13,276 nt of DNA. Source: JBBTQX01 sp964366055 (GTDB lineage: Bacteria > Patescibacteriota > Minisyncoccia > UBA6257 > GWB1-50-10). The notes under the pieces were generated by a model. That model saw only the letters and a program-made list of their open reading frames with translations, ran no database searches and was not told the DNA's origin. Positions within the stretch are counted from its first letter, which is position 1; each line of letters begins with the position of its first letter. The DNA lies in assembly GCA_964366055.1 (NCBI GenBank), contig CAYISE010000017.1, forward strand, positions 1-13,276, in the 5' to 3' direction. Shown piece by piece: positions 12,185 through 13,276 of the stretch. Made by a program: the position numbers and the translations under genes.

Positions 12185-12213
12185 ATAGTATTATAAATAG
12201 CGTTTAGAGTCAA
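12185..12213 (-). promoter_or_regulatory. sigma70-type promoter for the small membrane protein
   Basis: Read leftward: TTGACT (12208-12213), 17-bp spacer, TACTAT (12185-12190). Predicted start near 12178, almost the same base pair as the ychF start on the other strand, so each polymerase must cross the other promoter. Confidence 0.7.
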
Positions 12214-12221
12214 GTATAAAC

Positions 12222-13217
12222 ATGAAATTGTCAATAGGAATCGTGGGCCTGCCGAATGTGGGGAAATCCACCCTTTTTAAAATTCTCACGAAGCAGGAGA
12301 TTAATGTCGCCAATTATCCCTTCGCCACGATTGACCCGAACGTGGGTGTGGTCGTCGTCCCCGACGAACGGGTGGAGAAACTGACGAGGTTGAGCAATTC
12401 AAAAAAAACGGTGCCGGCAGTCGTGGAATTTTACGACATCGCGGGGCTGGTGAAAAACGCCCATCAGGGTGAGGGTTTGGGCAATCAATTTTTGGCGAAT
12501 ATCCGGAATGTCCAGGCAGTCCTTCATTTGGTCCGGTGTTTTGGTCAGGGCGATATCATTCATGTGGAGGGTGGCGTGAATCCCGCGCGCGACATAGACA
12601 TCATTGAGATGGAGCTGGTTTTCAAGGATTTGGAGACGGTTTCCAAACGTTTGCCGAAATTGGAAGCCGAGGCGCGGGGCGGTGATAAAAACGCGATCAA
12701 GAATCTGGCGGTTTTAAACGAGGTGAAGAAAAAATTGGAGAGTGGGAATCTGACGCTGGAATTCAAAAATGAAACGATAGCGCGCGAACTTCAGCTTTTA
12801 ACCGTGAAGCCGCAGTTATTCTTGCTGAACGGGAAGTTGGAGGAGGCGAGCGAGGAATTGAAAAATAAAATCAAAGAAATGGGATTTGATTTCATTATCG
12901 CCGATTTGAATAATGCCGAGACGATTCCAGAATTAATTCAGGAGGCCTATAAAATTCTGAACCTGATGAGTTTTTTCACGACCGGCGAGGACGAGACGCG
13001 AGCATGGATGATTGAACGGGGGAGTAAAGCGCCGCAGGCGGCCGGCGTAATTCACACGGATTTTGAGAAGAATTTCATCCGGGCCGAGGTGGTGAACTGG
13101 CAGAAATTATTGGAAGCAGGCGGCTGGCATCAGGCGAAACAAAAGGGCTGGCTCCGTCTTGAAGGGAAGGATTATGTGGTGCAGGAAGGGGATGTTGCGG
13201 TAATAAGACACGGGTGA
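12222..13217 (+). CDS. ychF: redox/ribosome-associated ATPase YchF (OLA1 family)
   Basis: Obg-related P-loop protein that prefers ATP over GTP and binds ribosomes. The 331-residue product is somewhat shorter than the usual 360 or so but has both ends. Seen: GLPNVGKS (residues 9-16), NYPFATIDPNVG, FYDIAGLVKNAHQGEGLGNQF (G3 region), QAVLHLVRCF, the coiled-coil insert (about 125-185), and LLNGKLEE at the specificity-loop position, where YchF carries NxxE in place of NKxD. The C-terminal TGS domain (FFTTGEDETRAWMIERGSKA onward, FIRAEV, GKDYVVQEGDV) is complete. The ATG has only a weak GAG-type ribosome-binding site. Five bases after the stop, the second copy of the structured element begins. Confidence 0.96.
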   Translation: MKLSIGIVGLPNVGKSTLFKILTKQEINVANYPFATIDPNVGVVVVPDERVEKLTRLSNSKKTVPAVVEFYDIAGLVKNAHQGEGLGNQFLANIRNVQAVLHLVRCFGQGDIIHVEGGVNPARDIDIIEMELVFKDLETVSKRLPKLEAEARGGDKNAIKNLAVLNEVKKKLESGNLTLEFKNETIARELQLLTVKPQLFLLNGKLEEASEELKNKIKEMGFDFIIADLNNAETIPELIQEAYKILNLMSFFTTGEDETRAWMIERGSKAPQAAGVIHTDFEKNFIRAEVVNWQKLLEAGGWHQAKQKGWLRLEGKDYVVQEGDVAVIRHG

Positions 13218-13222
13218 GAGAT

Positions 13223-13276
13223 ATCGCCCCGCCTGTATTCCCTTCAGCACCGGATGTCGCGGTGCTCCGGCGGCAC
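13223..13276. repeat. structured dispersed element, copy 2 (cut by the window end)
   Basis: The first 37 bases are identical to 4447-4483. The following hairpin has a different stem, CGCGGTGC (13258-13265), around the same TCCGGCG loop (13266-13272). The descending arm begins GCAC (13273-13276) and is cut by the window end. The upstream CCGGA (13250-13254) can again pair with the loop. If the model holds, the next four bases after the window are CGCG. Confidence 0.75.

Noticed and set aside
1..13276. CRISPR array, insertion sequence or prophage
   Set aside because: No regularly spaced repeats, transposase, integrase or phage structural gene seen.

Overview
The window looks like a piece of a compact bacterial genome. 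Gene spacing is very short, with several overlaps of 8-17 bp and convergent ends only 3-17 bp apart. Many starts lack a Shine-Dalgarno sequence, and several conserved proteins are short (gamma-only DnaX, 331-residue YchF, a PurD-like enzyme without its pathway). This gene style suggests Candidate Phyla Radiation / Patescibacteria, Parcubacteria-like, but that is inference because no rRNA or ribosomal protein is present. Housekeeping genes are moderately GC-rich, while promoters and intergenic segments are AT-rich. TAG ends typA, thyX and tmk, so the genetic code appears standard.

Left part (1-4440): a rightward run of dus (tRNA dihydrouridine synthase), typA/bipA (ribosome-associated GTPase) and thyX (flavin-dependent thymidylate synthase). 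thyX is cut by a single in-frame TAG at codon 53. It converges, across a bidirectional terminator, on tmk (dTMP kinase). thyX and tmk are consecutive steps of dTTP synthesis, so the stop codon matters for that pathway.

4360-4843 is a 484-bp gene-free region. It holds the tmk promoter, copy 1 of a dispersed structured element, a palindromic pair of extended -10 boxes and a large nested inverted-repeat block. A DEAD-box RNA helicase follows, apparently made from a near-leaderless mRNA. It converges on a leftward gene fusing two membrane helices, a bacterial PH-like domain and a Schlafen AlbA_2 domain. Divergent from that gene is a 64-residue protein with an exact RanBP2-type zinc-finger pattern, a 12-nt Shine-Dalgarno match and a strong terminator. 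tRNA-Gln(UUG) lies on the minus strand next to it.

Right part (7642-13276): a PurD-like ATP-grasp enzyme and a multipass membrane protein (possibly a degenerate prepilin-peptidase relative) converge on dnaX. Divergent from dnaX is a membrane-anchored PEBP/YbhB protein, followed by a small DUF4258-like protein and a 32-bp perfect palindrome. A bidirectional terminator, a small two-helix membrane protein and ychF follow. The window ends inside copy 2 of the structured element, whose hairpin stem differs from copy 1 but keeps its pairing. That element, the perfect palindrome, the zinc-finger microprotein and the interrupted thyX are the items most worth following up.
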